From positions 62,001-126,000 of the forward strand of contig NZ_ARYM01000013.1 in assembly GCF_000685315.1 (NCBI RefSeq): a stretch of DNA of 64,000 nt, in the 5' to 3' direction. Both the position numbers and the translations under genes were made by a program. The notes under the pieces are model-generated. The model saw only the letters and a program-made list of their open reading frames with translations, was not told the origin of the DNA and did not search any database. Each line of letters starts with the position of its first letter. Positions within the stretch are counted from its first letter, which is position 1. This document shows, one piece after another, positions 8,891 through 16,411 of the stretch. The DNA comes from Hyphomonas polymorpha PS728. GTDB taxonomy: Bacteria; Pseudomonadota; Alphaproteobacteria; Caulobacterales; Hyphomonadaceae.

Positions 8891-9753
8891 CGCGCCACCA
8901 CTCCGAAGCGTTCAATCTCTGCCTTGAGGCGCGAGGCGCCAGACAGCGCCGGGCTGCCGGTCACATGCGTCACCAGCCCCCAGCCCATGCGCGCGGCAAG
9001 TGTGGCAAGCGCCTCGCGCTGCTCGGTGAAGCGGCGCATGTATTCCTCGCGCATCGTCTCGGCCCGGCCAAGGATGCGCTCATCGCCCGTGCCGGGACGC
9101 GACAGCTTCGTGCGTCCCTCAAACGGAAACGCAATCTCTACCGGCGCCGACACGGCCAGCAGAACGCCCTCGGGACACCTTCCCGCAAGGGGGCCGAGCC
9201 GCGCCTGCCATTCCGCTGGCGGATCATAAAAGTCAGACGCCACCACCATCGTTGCGCTTGCCTTCGGCGGGGGCGGGAATTGCCCCTTGGTGCCGCGCGA
9301 GAGGTCGTCCAGCAGCCGGTCCACCGCGCGCTTACCAAAGCTGGGGCTTCGGCCAGAGCCCAGCGCGCCAATGCGCTCGCCATCTTTCGACATCAGGATG
9401 GCCATCGTCAGCATCAGGAGGGTGGCTTCTTCGGCCTTCGTGCGCAGGTCGCCCGCGCCCTTCCAGCGAAACCCCGCCGCATCATCGACCCAGAACAAGA
9501 CCGTGCGCGCTGTTTCCAGCTCGCTCTCGCGCACGAACAGCTCCGTGCCCTTGGCCGATCGGCGCCAGTGAATGCGCCCCGGCGCGTCTTCCTGGGTGAA
9601 GCGGCGATATTGCCAGAAATTCTCGCCCGTCCCCGCACGCCGCCGCCCGGCCGAGCCGATATGCGCGGCTTCGGAGGCTTCTGCCTTGAAGTTCAAGCCG
9701 GGCAACTGCCGTGCCAGGCTTTCCGCTTCGGCGCGCAGGTCAGAAGCAGGCAT
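8887..9753 (-). CDS. DUF58 domain protein of the MoxR cluster
   Basis: 288 residues. The family signature is visible as an F-x-Q-Y-R-x-Y-T-type block (NFWQYRRFTQEDAPGRIHW), followed by RRSAKGTELFVRESE; this is the R...D..R.I.W..SA.....V.E pattern of DUF58 proteins. The C-terminal half is VWA-like but lacks an obvious complete MIDAS. The start at 9753 is chosen because GGAGGGG lies 7 bp upstream; an in-frame ATG at 9795 is inside the previous gene. The gene overlaps the preceding lipoprotein gene by 14 bp. DUF58 proteins are thought to be adaptors or substrates of MoxR ATPases. Confidence 0.85.
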   Translation of the reverse strand: MPASDLRAEAESLARQLPGLNFKAEASEAAHIGSAGRRRAGTGENFWQYRRFTQEDAPGRIHWRRSAKGTELFVRESELETARTVLFWVDDAAGFRWKGAGDLRTKAEEATLLMLTMAILMSKDGERIGALGSGRSPSFGKRAVDRLLDDLSRGTKGQFPPPPKASATMVVASDFYDPPAEWQARLGPLAGRCPEGVLLAVSAPVEIAFPFEGRTKLSRPGTGDERILGRAETMREEYMRRFTEQREALATLAARMGWGLVTHVTGSPALSGASRLKAEIERFGVVAR

Positions 9754-10300
9754 CAAAACACCCCTCCGATTTATTCGAGGGAAGCCGTTCTGCACATTTT
9801 TCGAGAGCAGGCAGGAGGCTCGCAGCCTTTTCGCCTTTGTTCTGCATTTCCCGTTTGCGTGAGATTACTGTATCGCGCTGATCGAGTGCTGCTTTCGGGT
9901 CAGCAAAGAGTCCATTGCTTGCGTCATTGGGTGGCAGTGGGGAATCCGAAAAGGAGCTGCGTATGCGGTTAAGCTGCCACCAGACCTTTTCATTCTCCTC
10001 ATACAGCGCGGCAATATCGGCAGGAAGCACAGTTGGAGCTGGCGGATTGGCGGCCCGTTCATTCAGGAACTCGAAAAACGCCTCTTCGCTCTCAAAGTCA
10101 GCCGCTGAGAAGAGTGGTGTAGGAGGAATGTGCTGCATGACTAAATCATTCACATCGCTTGTCAGTGCGCGCGCCACCTCAAATTCCGTCTTGCACCACT
10201 CAACATAGGCGGCGTCTGGCGGGCTGGCTTGCTGGCACGCGCCAAGTCCAACGCTTAATGCGGTGACGAAGACGATGAGAGGCTGTGGCGCAAGTATCAT
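9740..10300 (-). CDS. Predicted lipoprotein of unknown function inside the MoxR operon
   Basis: 186 residues. It starts with a hydrophobic signal and a lipobox (VGLGAC) at about residues 18-23, so it should be lipid-anchored. The rest is acidic, helical and without a family I recognise; four further Cys occur (two near the N-terminus and in the last 20 residues, which end CFDACF). The start codon overlaps the upstream gene's stop as ATGA, and its own end overlaps the DUF58 gene, so it is part of the coupled operon. Its base composition looks less GC-rich than the neighbours. It is likely a periplasmic accessory of this operon, but the function is not known. Confidence 0.7.
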   Translation of the reverse strand: MILAPQPLIVFVTALSVGLGACQQASPPDAAYVEWCKTEFEVARALTSDVNDLVMQHIPPTPLFSAADFESEEAFFEFLNERAANPPAPTVLPADIAALYEENEKVWWQLNRIRSSFSDSPLPPNDASNGLFADPKAALDQRDTVISRKREMQNKGEKAASLLPALEKCAERLPSNKSEGCFDACF

Positions 10301-10686
10301 TCCAGCAGCGGACCCGCGCACGCCTTGGCCGCCTCGATCCGTGCGGTCGCTTCTTCATCCGTGGTGTGATCGAATGTGTAGGTCGCCGTATCGTCCGGCA
10401 GGCCGCGTTCCGTCTCGATCACATTGCGCATGGCCACCAGGTCGATGCCCAGAACGGTGAAAGTGTCGGTCACCTCATTATAGGCGTCCATCGCTTCTTC
10501 GGAGGCAAAGCGGATGACCTTCAGCTTTTCCTCGCGCGCTTCCACATGCTGGCGCACATAGGCAGCGTTCTGCGCCAGCGTATCGCCGCAGGCGATCACT
10601 GCCGCGTCCAGCCCGGCCTGCGGCCCGCCTGAGCAGGCAGACGCGAGCAATCCGGTTCCGGCCCCCGCCAGTATGCGAAAGTTCAT
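10297..10686 (-). CDS. Small predicted lipoprotein of unknown function inside the MoxR operon
   Basis: 129 residues. There is a short signal with lipobox LLASAC at about residues 13-18, a glycine-rich mature start, then a helical domain with two Cys (about residue 33 and near the C-terminus in AKACAG) that could form a disulfide. The start overlaps the moxR stop by 4 bp and the stop overlaps the next gene as ATGA. Size, signal type and Cys placement resemble the next lipoprotein, suggesting a related pair. No known domain is recognised. Confidence 0.7.
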   Translation of the reverse strand: MNFRILAGAGTGLLASACSGGPQAGLDAAVIACGDTLAQNAAYVRQHVEAREEKLKVIRFASEEAMDAYNEVTDTFTVLGIDLVAMRNVIETERGLPDDTATYTFDHTTDEEATARIEAAKACAGPLLE

Positions 10687-11678
10687 GCAGCCTTCCTCAC
10701 CAGATCATTGATCAGCTCGCTGAGCTTCGGCGCGTCCCCGGTCGGGTCATACCGCATCGCCATCCGGTGCCCGAGGCAGGGGTCGGCGAGGGCTTCAATA
10801 TCCTCCATTGACGGGGCAAGACGTCCGCGCAGCAGCGCGCGCGCGCGCGCCGCCAGCATCAGCGCCTGGCCCGCCCGCGGCGATGGCCCCCAATCCACCA
10901 GCCGCTTCACGCGCGCATCCGTGGTCTGCTCGGGCCGTGCCTCGCGGATGAGGTTCAGGATCGTCGCCACCAGCTTCTCGCCCACCGGCATCTGGCGCAC
11001 CAGCGCCTGGATCTTCAGAAGCTCGGCCGCGTTCAGCGCCGCTTTCACCGGCGCCTCGGCGCCGCGCGTCGTCTCGATCAGGATGCGCCGCTCGGTGTCG
11101 AGGTCGGGATAGGCCACGTCCACCTTCAACAGAAACCGGTCAAGCTGCGCTTCGGGCAGGGGATAGGTGCCTTCCTGCTCGATCGGGTTTTGCGTGGCCA
11201 GTACATGGAAGGGCGCGGGCAGGTCATGCCGGGCGCCGGCCACCGTCACATGCTTCTCCTGCATCGCCTGCAGAAGGGCAGACTGGGTGCGGGGCGAGGC
11301 GCGGTTGATCTCGTCGGCCATCAGAAGCTGGGTGAACACCGGCCCCTTGATGAAGCGGAAGCTGCGCTCCCCGCTCGGGCTTTCGTCCAACACTTCAGAG
11401 CCGAGAATATCGGACGGCATCAGGTCGGGCGTGAACTGGATGCGCTGATTGGCAAGGCCCAGCGCCGTGCCCATCGCCTCTACCAGCCGTGTCTTGGCCA
11501 GGCCCGGCGCGCCGATCAGCAGCGCATGCCCCCCGGCCAGCACGGCGGCGAGCGACAGCTCCACCACCTTCTCCTGGCCAAACACGGCCTTGCCGATCTC
11601 GGCTTTCACGCGGGCAAGGGCTTCGGCGGCAGCCTCTGCATCTGCCACGGCAGTTTCGGTGTTTGTGGTATCGGCCAT
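10683..11678 (-). CDS. moxR: MoxR-family AAA+ ATPase
   Basis: 331 residues. Walker A is GAPGLAKT (about 56-63) and Walker B LLMADEINRASP. Sensor-1 lies in LATQNPIEQEGTYPLPEAQLDRF, quoted here only as the family's TQNP...PEAQLDRF block, and the C-terminal lid has the usual basic helices. MoxR ATPases act as chaperones that insert metals or remodel VWA-containing partners. It is the first gene of a six-gene minus-strand operon. The start at 11678 is preferred: GGAGG lies 11 bp upstream, and the frame open to 11702 uses only a weak GTG. It is divergent from the DUF1285 gene by 75 bp, so regulation of both probably lies there. Confidence 0.92.
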   Translation of the reverse strand: MADTTNTETAVADAEAAAEALARVKAEIGKAVFGQEKVVELSLAAVLAGGHALLIGAPGLAKTRLVEAMGTALGLANQRIQFTPDLMPSDILGSEVLDESPSGERSFRFIKGPVFTQLLMADEINRASPRTQSALLQAMQEKHVTVAGARHDLPAPFHVLATQNPIEQEGTYPLPEAQLDRFLLKVDVAYPDLDTERRILIETTRGAEAPVKAALNAAELLKIQALVRQMPVGEKLVATILNLIREARPEQTTDARVKRLVDWGPSPRAGQALMLAARARALLRGRLAPSMEDIEALADPCLGHRMAMRYDPTGDAPKLSELINDLVRKAA

Positions 11679-11753
11679 GTGTTCAGGCGCCTCCGGCTTC
11701 ACGTCTCTGGCTATCAGCCCTATGTCTAAGGCGTCATTTTGGCGGAGAAAGAT

Positions 11754-12341
11754 GTGACATCCAGTCCCGGCACAATTCTGAGCGTTGAGGAAACGCTTAA
11801 GGCCATCCTGCCGGAAGGCAAGTTTGGTGCTGAGTTACCCCCTGTAGAGAAATGGAATCCTGCCGGGGTCAAAGACATTGGCATGGAAATCCGCGCCGAT
11901 GGCAGCTGGTGGCATGAAGGCGGCGAGATCAAGCGCGCCAGCCTGGTCAAACTCTTCGCCCGCATCCTGCGCAAGGACGCCGATGGGCAGACTTTCCTGG
12001 TCACCCCTCATGAAAAAGTGATCGTGCATGTCGAAGACGCACCTTTCCTTGCCGGCCGGCTGGATCTGCTGGGCGCGCCGGGCCGGGATCAGGAAATCGG
12101 CTTTGTCACCACGGTGGGCGACGTAACCATTGCCGGGCCAGACCGCCCTATCCGCGTCGAGACAGACCCCGAAACCGGCGAGCCTGCGCCTTACGTTCTC
12201 GTGCGCGGCCGCCTCGAGGCCAAGCTCGCCCGCCCGGTCTTCTATGAACTGGTGGACCTCGCCGAACCCTCGCTGGAGGACGAGAATCTGCTGGGCGTCT
12301 GGAGCAAAGGGGTTTTCTTTCCGCTCGGACCTGCGGCATAG
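11754..12341 (+). CDS. DUF1285 family protein
   Basis: 195 residues. The DUF1285 pattern is visible: a W-N-P lead-in, DIGMEIRADGSWWHEGGEI, then KLFARILR, TPHEKVIVHVEDAPFL and a C-terminal YELVDLAE. It is a cytoplasmic family of unknown function, widely found in Proteobacteria. The start is a GTG at 11754 with GGAG 6 bp upstream; a TTG at 11739 is an alternative. It heads a tight plus-strand run (DUF1285, Nudix, DUF6111, CCA-adding enzyme) that is divergent from moxR, an arrangement commonly conserved in alphaproteobacteria. Confidence 0.85.
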   Translation: MTSSPGTILSVEETLKAILPEGKFGAELPPVEKWNPAGVKDIGMEIRADGSWWHEGGEIKRASLVKLFARILRKDADGQTFLVTPHEKVIVHVEDAPFLAGRLDLLGAPGRDQEIGFVTTVGDVTIAGPDRPIRVETDPETGEPAPYVLVRGRLEAKLARPVFYELVDLAEPSLEDENLLGVWSKGVFFPLGPAA

Positions 12342-12348
12342 GCCCCCG

Positions 12349-12972
12349 ATGTCCTTTCGCACCCTTGATGACTTTGTAGAGCGCGTCACCGCCAAGCTCG
12401 ACCCGCCCGCAGGGCAGGGGCGGCTTACCGAAATGGGCGACATGGATTTCCTCACGCCCGAAGAAGTCGCCATCATCCGCCCGGCGGCGGTCCTCTTCGG
12501 CGTCATCCCGCGCCGGGAAGGCCCCACGGCGCTCCTCACCCTACGCCCCACCACGATGGCCGACCATGCCGGCCAGGTCGCGCTGCCCGGCGGCAAGGTA
12601 GACCCGATTGATCTGGATGAGGTCGCCGCCGCCCTGCGCGAAGCGCATGAGGAAGTCGGCGCCCACCCGAACGATGTGGACGTGTTGGGCAAGGCCTCGC
12701 CCTACATCACCGGCACGCGCTACCGCATCACCCCGGTTGTCGGCCTGCTGCCGGCTGATTTCCAGCCGGTGCCGGAGCCGGGCGAAGTCGCTGCCATCTT
12801 CGAGACCCCGCTCGAACTGCTGATGAACCCCAAGAACTACCTGACCGGCACCGCCTTCTATAAGGGCGCCCACCGGGAATATTACGAGATGCCCTATAAC
12901 GGCTATCGCATCTGGGGCGTCACTGCCGGCATCATCCGCCGCCTCTACCAGACGCTCTACGAAAGCGACTGA
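12349..12972 (+). CDS. Nudix hydrolase, CoA pyrophosphatase type
   Basis: 207 residues. The Nudix box appears as GGKVDPIDLD followed by AALREAHEEVG, giving the RE..EE.G metal-binding residues. The lead-in GQVALPGG and the D-P-x-D insertion are typical of the CoA pyrophosphatase subgroup (NudL/YeaB-like). It should cleave CoA or its derivatives into 3',5'-ADP and 4'-phosphopantetheine. The ATG at 12349 lies 7 bp after the previous stop; the longer open frame upstream is a shadow in another gene. Exact substrate is inferred from the subgroup. Confidence 0.88.
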   Translation: MSFRTLDDFVERVTAKLDPPAGQGRLTEMGDMDFLTPEEVAIIRPAAVLFGVIPRREGPTALLTLRPTTMADHAGQVALPGGKVDPIDLDEVAAALREAHEEVGAHPNDVDVLGKASPYITGTRYRITPVVGLLPADFQPVPEPGEVAAIFETPLELLMNPKNYLTGTAFYKGAHREYYEMPYNGYRIWGVTAGIIRRLYQTLYESD

Positions 12973-13049
12973 TCTTGGCGCTTCAGGGTTTCTCAAACCC
13001 TTTCAGCGCCTTATGTAGGCCTTGTAAGAGTTGCGGGGAAAGTACCGAC

Positions 13050-13403
13050 ATGGCCGGACGCCTGCTGTTTGAAGTCTTCATATTCTCACTGCCCTTCCTC
13101 GTGTTCGGCATCTACTCGCTCGCGACCCGCTCGGCCGAGGAAGCCGGCAAACGCAAATGGCCCATACAGATGCTGTTCGCCATTGGCCTGGGGCTGGCCA
13201 CCATCGCCTGGTTCGTGCTGATCGCGCTGGAGCCGCGTGAGCGCGACATGTGTGTGGAGCCCGCGCGCTATGAAAACGGCCAGCTGATCCCGCAGCGCAC
13301 CTATCCGTGCGAGCGCCATCCCGAAGATGTTGGCCTGCAGCGCGGGCGTCTCGCGCCCCCTGCGGCGCCTGCCGAGACCCCGCCCGCAGATGACCCGAAC
13401 TGA
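13050..13403 (+). CDS. DUF6111-like small membrane protein
   Basis: 117 residues with two membrane segments (about 5-21 and 38-58) and a proline-rich C-terminal tail after a pair of Cys. The layout fits the DUF6111 family seen in alphaproteobacteria beside the CCA-adding enzyme gene. The ATG at 13050 begins the first helix; the open frame further upstream is not supported. The last 14 bp overlap the cca gene, so the two are probably co-translated. Function is unknown. Confidence 0.72.
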   Translation: MAGRLLFEVFIFSLPFLVFGIYSLATRSAEEAGKRKWPIQMLFAIGLGLATIAWFVLIALEPRERDMCVEPARYENGQLIPQRTYPCERHPEDVGLQRGRLAPPAAPAETPPADDPN

Positions 13404-14595
13404 GCAAATTGCGGCAAGCTGGCTGGAGGCGCCCTCAAGCCGGGCCGTGATGGCGGCATTGGAAGCAGCCCGCAAGGATGGATCGCGCTATGTCGGCGGC
13501 TGCGTCCGCAACACCCTGCGCGGCCTGCCCGCCGATGATGTCGATGTCGCCACCCAGCTCACCCCGCCCGAAACCGTCGCCGCGCTGGAAGCGGCCGGCA
13601 TCCGCGTCATCCCGACAGGGATAGAGCACGGCACCGTCACGGCCTTCTTCAAGGGCGTGCCGGTGGAGATCACCACCCTGCGCCGGGATGTCGAAACCGA
13701 TGGCCGCCGCGCTGTCGTCGCCTTCACGGAAGACTGGGCCGAAGACGCCGCCCGCCGCGATTTCCGCATGAACGCCATCTATGCCGGGCCGGAGGGGACG
13801 CTTTACGAAGTCGTGCCCGGCTCGATCGAAGACGCCCTTGCCGGCCGTGTCATCTTCATCGGTGAGGCTGATCAGCGCCTGATCGAGGACTATCTGCGCA
13901 TCCTGCGCTTCTACCGCTTCAATGCCTGGTATGGCGCCGGAATTGATGGGGCCGGGCAGGCGGCCTGCGCCCGCCAGCGGGAGGGGCTGAAGAAAATCGC
14001 TGCCGAGCGGATCTGGAAGGAGTTGAAGCGCACGCTTTCAGCGCCCGATCCATCCACGGCCCTGATGGCGATGGAAGAGGCCGGCGTCCTGGCCATCGTC
14101 CTGCCGGGCGCGACAGCGGCTTTTGTGCCCGGGCTGGTGGAAGTCGAGGCCGCCCATGGCTTGGCCGCAGATCCCATGCAGCGCCTGATGGCGATGCTGC
14201 CCCGCCGCCCGCGCAACATGTCGGAGGCAGCCACCGCCCTGCGCCTCTCCAATCAGGAGGCCGCCCGGCTGCAGGCCTGGGCCGATCCGGCGCTCGGCCA
14301 CATGCTCGGCCTCGGCCAAAGCGCCCGGCGGGAAGCCTTCTACCGGTTTACCCCCCAGGCGGTGCTCGACCGCGCCCTGATCGAAGCGGCCAGCGGGGGA
14401 GAGGACAAGCTCGCCCCGATCCTGACGGACAAGTCCAGCTGGATGCGCCCGGTCTTTCCGGTCGGGGGCGAGGACGCCCTGACCGCCGGCCTCAAGGGCC
14501 CCGACATCGGCAAGCGGCTCCACGCCCTGGAAGAAGCCTGGATTGCGTCCGGCTTCCGGCTCTCCCGCGAAGACCTGCTCTCACGCCTGAAGTGA
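13390..14595 (+). CDS. cca: CCA tRNA nucleotidyltransferase
   Basis: 401 residues, class-II nucleotidyltransferase. Motif A is YVGGCVRN followed by DDVDVAT (about residues 34-54), giving the G-G-x-V-R and D-x-D catalytic pattern. RRDFRMNAIY forms the next conserved block, and LRILRFYRF the nucleotide-recognition helix. It adds or repairs the 3'-terminal CCA of tRNAs. The ATG at 13390 overlaps the previous gene by 14 bp and starts just before the conserved domain. Length is normal for alphaproteobacterial enzymes, without the HD domain of the gammaproteobacterial type. Confidence 0.93.
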   Translation: MTRTEQIAASWLEAPSSRAVMAALEAARKDGSRYVGGCVRNTLRGLPADDVDVATQLTPPETVAALEAAGIRVIPTGIEHGTVTAFFKGVPVEITTLRRDVETDGRRAVVAFTEDWAEDAARRDFRMNAIYAGPEGTLYEVVPGSIEDALAGRVIFIGEADQRLIEDYLRILRFYRFNAWYGAGIDGAGQAACARQREGLKKIAAERIWKELKRTLSAPDPSTALMAMEEAGVLAIVLPGATAAFVPGLVEVEAAHGLAADPMQRLMAMLPRRPRNMSEAATALRLSNQEAARLQAWADPALGHMLGLGQSARREAFYRFTPQAVLDRALIEAASGGEDKLAPILTDKSSWMRPVFPVGGEDALTAGLKGPDIGKRLHALEEAWIASGFRLSREDLLSRLK

Positions 14596-14604
14596 GGCAG
14601 GGCG

Positions 14605-14619
14605 TGTCCGGCTTTGTCC
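14605..14619 (+). promoter_or_regulatory. Short phased TGTCC pair upstream of the toxin-antitoxin genes
   Basis: TGTCCG occurs at 14605 and again at 14615, 10 bp apart, in the same orientation as the antitoxin gene that starts at 14705. This is the same unit and spacing as the long arrays at 34,320 and 63,864. With only two units this could be chance; it is listed because orientation and spacing agree with the larger arrays. Confidence 0.3.
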
Positions 14620-14668
14620 GCCGGATGAACCCGCGCTGGCCGCCCTTGGTTCCCAGAATTCCCGCCCC

Positions 14669-14687
14669 ATGTTATAACGCATGTTAT
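14669..14687. promoter_or_regulatory. Probable antitoxin operator/promoter with overlapping palindromes
   Basis: ATGTTAT occurs twice 12 bp apart (14669 and 14681). GTTATAAC at 14671-14678 is a perfect palindrome, and ATAAC-GCAT-GTTAT at 14674-14687 is an inverted repeat. TATAAC can also serve as a -10 box. AbrB/MazE-type antitoxins commonly autorepress by binding such repeats; that this site is used so is inferred. An AGGAGG ribosome site follows at 14694. Confidence 0.5.
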
Positions 14688-14704
14688 TCCATCAGGAGGC
14701 CCCC

Positions 14705-14929
14705 ATGACCAAGCTGAAAATCCGCAAGATCGGCAACTCCCTCGGCGTCGTGTTGCCCAAGGAGGTGCTCGACCAGCTGAAGGTAAAAGAGGGCGACACG
14801 CTGGATGTCGTGCCCACCGAAACGGGCGTGAAGCTCTCCATCTCCGATGAAGAGGTGGACAAGCTGATGCAGATGGCCGAGCGCATCATGGATGAAAACC
14901 GTGAGGTTCTGCGGGCGCTGGCGAAATGA
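14705..14929 (+). CDS. AbrB/MazE/SpoVT-type antitoxin
   Basis: 74 residues. The swapped-hairpin AbrB domain is recognisable from LKIRKIGNSLGVVLPKEVL, with the G-N-S-x-G/A-V-x-L/I-P-K core, followed by an EGD-x-L-D-V strand. An acidic helical tail (about 45-74) probably wraps the toxin. It should neutralise the adjacent Doc protein and repress the operon. The start at 14705 has AGGAGG 5 bp upstream; an ATG at 14681 lies inside the operator repeats and is rejected. The stop overlaps the toxin start as ATGA. Confidence 0.9.
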   Translation: MTKLKIRKIGNSLGVVLPKEVLDQLKVKEGDTLDVVPTETGVKLSISDEEVDKLMQMAERIMDENREVLRALAK

Positions 14930-15312
14930 GCGAGCCCCTCTGGCTCCCTCTCGACCTGTTGATCCGCCTGCATGACCGGCAGATTGACCTGCATGGCGGA
15001 CTTCCCGGCACGCGCGATCCCGGCTTGCTGGAAAGCGCCGTTTCCCGCCCCCTGAACGCCTGGTCCTATGGCGAGACGGACCTTTTCACGCTGGCCTCGC
15101 TCTATGCAGGCGGGCTGATCAAGAACCATCTCTCCCTCGATGGCAACAAACGCATCGGCTTTCTCGCCGCGCTGCTCTTCCTGGAGGCCAATGGCTGGAA
15201 GATGGCTGCGCCCATGGCCGAGCGCCTGGCTTACACACTACAGCTCGCCGCCAGCGAAATCTCCGAGGAAGCTTACGCCGCCTGGCTCCGCCGGTCCTGC
15301 GAAAAGGTCTGA
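14926..15312 (+). CDS. doc: Death-on-curing (Doc) family Fic-fold toxin
   Basis: 128 residues. The Fic core motif is H68-L-S-L-D72-G-N-K-R76, matching HxFx(D/A)GNKR except that the usual Phe is Ser. N-terminal segments (LIRLHDRQI, GGLPGTRDPGLLESAV) and the A-x-L-Y-A-x-G-L-I-x-N-H helix are typical of Doc. Doc toxins phosphorylate elongation factor Tu and stop translation; that activity is inferred from the family. It is coupled to the AbrB-type antitoxin by a 4-bp overlap rather than to a Phd antitoxin. The last codon is 4 bp from the convergent hemF stop. Confidence 0.9.
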   Translation: MSEPLWLPLDLLIRLHDRQIDLHGGLPGTRDPGLLESAVSRPLNAWSYGETDLFTLASLYAGGLIKNHLSLDGNKRIGFLAALLFLEANGWKMAAPMAERLAYTLQLAASEISEEAYAAWLRRSCEKV

Positions 15313-15316
15313 TCTT

Positions 15317-16237
15317 TCAAGGCCATTTCACGATGGGCGGCATGGATGAGAGAATGCTCTCGATATTCCCGCCGGTCTTCAGGCCAAAGGTCGTGCCCCG
15401 GTCATAGAGCAGGTTGTACTCCACATACCGCCCGCGCTGGATCAGCTGAGCGTCCCGCTCGGCCTCGCTCCAGGCTTCGTTCATCCGCCGGCGCACAAGG
15501 GCCGGATATATATGGGCAAATTGCCGGCCCACTTCCTGGGTAAAGGCGAAATCCTTGTCCCAGTCGCCGGTATTGAACCGGTCATAGAAAATGCCCCCTG
15601 TGCCACGCGGCTCGCTGCGATGGGGCAGGTGGAAGTAGGTCTCGCAATACTCTTTCATGTGCGCGTAATCGGCGCCGGGATGGGTATCACAGGCAGCCTT
15701 CATGGCGGCGTGAAAATCCACCGTATCTTCAAAGCTCTGGTCGCGCTGATAGGCCAGCAGGGGGGTGAGGTCGCCGCCCCCGCCAAACCAGGCCTCGCTG
15801 GTCACCAGCATCCGCGTGTTCATGTGCGCGGCCGGCACGCGCGGGTTCAGCGGATGGGCAATCAGCGAAATCCCGCTCGCCCAGAATTGCCCGCCAGACT
15901 GGTCCGCCCCCGGGATCTGCGCGGCAAAGGCCTCGGAAAACGTGCCGTGAACTTCGGAGAAATGCACGCCCACCTTCTCGAACACTTTCCCGCGCATCAG
16001 GCCCATCCGGCCTCCGCCCAGGTCTTCGCTGCCATCGCCCCGGCGCCACTCCTTCAGCACGAATCGCCCCGCGTCCCCGTGATAGAGCGGGGGCAGGGCG
16101 GCGTCCTCGATCGCCTCGAACCGGGCAATGATGTCTTCCTGGAGCGCGCGGAACCAGGCGCTTGCCTGCGCCTTGCGCGCCGTAAACTCGGCAGTCTGGG
16201 TGGCACTGATCATGCCCGACTGTTGCGCTGTGGGCAT
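15317..16237 (-). CDS. hemF: Aerobic coproporphyrinogen-III oxidase
   Basis: 306 residues, the usual length. Conserved HemF blocks include [38 protein letters not shown] and [16 protein letters not shown]. The enzyme decarboxylates coproporphyrinogen III to protoporphyrinogen IX using oxygen, in cytoplasmic haem synthesis. The ATG at 16237 is used; an in-frame ATG at 16213 is possible, since neither has an ideal ribosome site. It is divergent from petA, which makes a haem-requiring complex. A long inverted repeat lies just upstream of the start. Confidence 0.93.
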   Translation of the reverse strand: MPTAQQSGMISATQTAEFTARKAQASAWFRALQEDIIARFEAIEDAALPPLYHGDAGRFVLKEWRRGDGSEDLGGGRMGLMRGKVFEKVGVHFSEVHGTFSEAFAAQIPGADQSGGQFWASGISLIAHPLNPRVPAAHMNTRMLVTSEAWFGGGGDLTPLLAYQRDQSFEDTVDFHAAMKAACDTHPGADYAHMKEYCETYFHLPHRSEPRGTGGIFYDRFNTGDWDKDFAFTQEVGRQFAHIYPALVRRRMNEAWSEAERDAQLIQRGRYVEYNLLYDRGTTFGLKTGGNIESILSSMPPIVKWP

Positions 16238-16250
16238 TTGCCTCGCAAGT

Positions 16251-16301
16251 CCCCAGTTGTCACAGGGGCGGAACGGCGGTAACGCCCTCTCCCAACTGGG
16301 G
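16251..16301. repeat. Long inverted repeat in the hemF leader / hemF-petA gap
   Basis: CCCCAGTTG (16251-16259) and CAACTGGGG (16293-16301) are perfect 9-bp arms around 33 nt. GGGCG and CGCCC inside could extend the stem. It starts 14 bp before the hemF ATG on the minus strand, so it would form a hairpin in the hemF leader, or act as an operator for the divergent hemF/petA pair. Confidence 0.45.
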
Positions 16302-16411
16302 GCAGGACGCGCAGTTTCTGCCGCGCCCCGCGCCTACTTGCCGCAATGTGCGGCCCGCGCAGCTTTAGTAAAGACAGCGGCTAACGCCACGCACCAGGGA
16401 CGGATAGAAAC

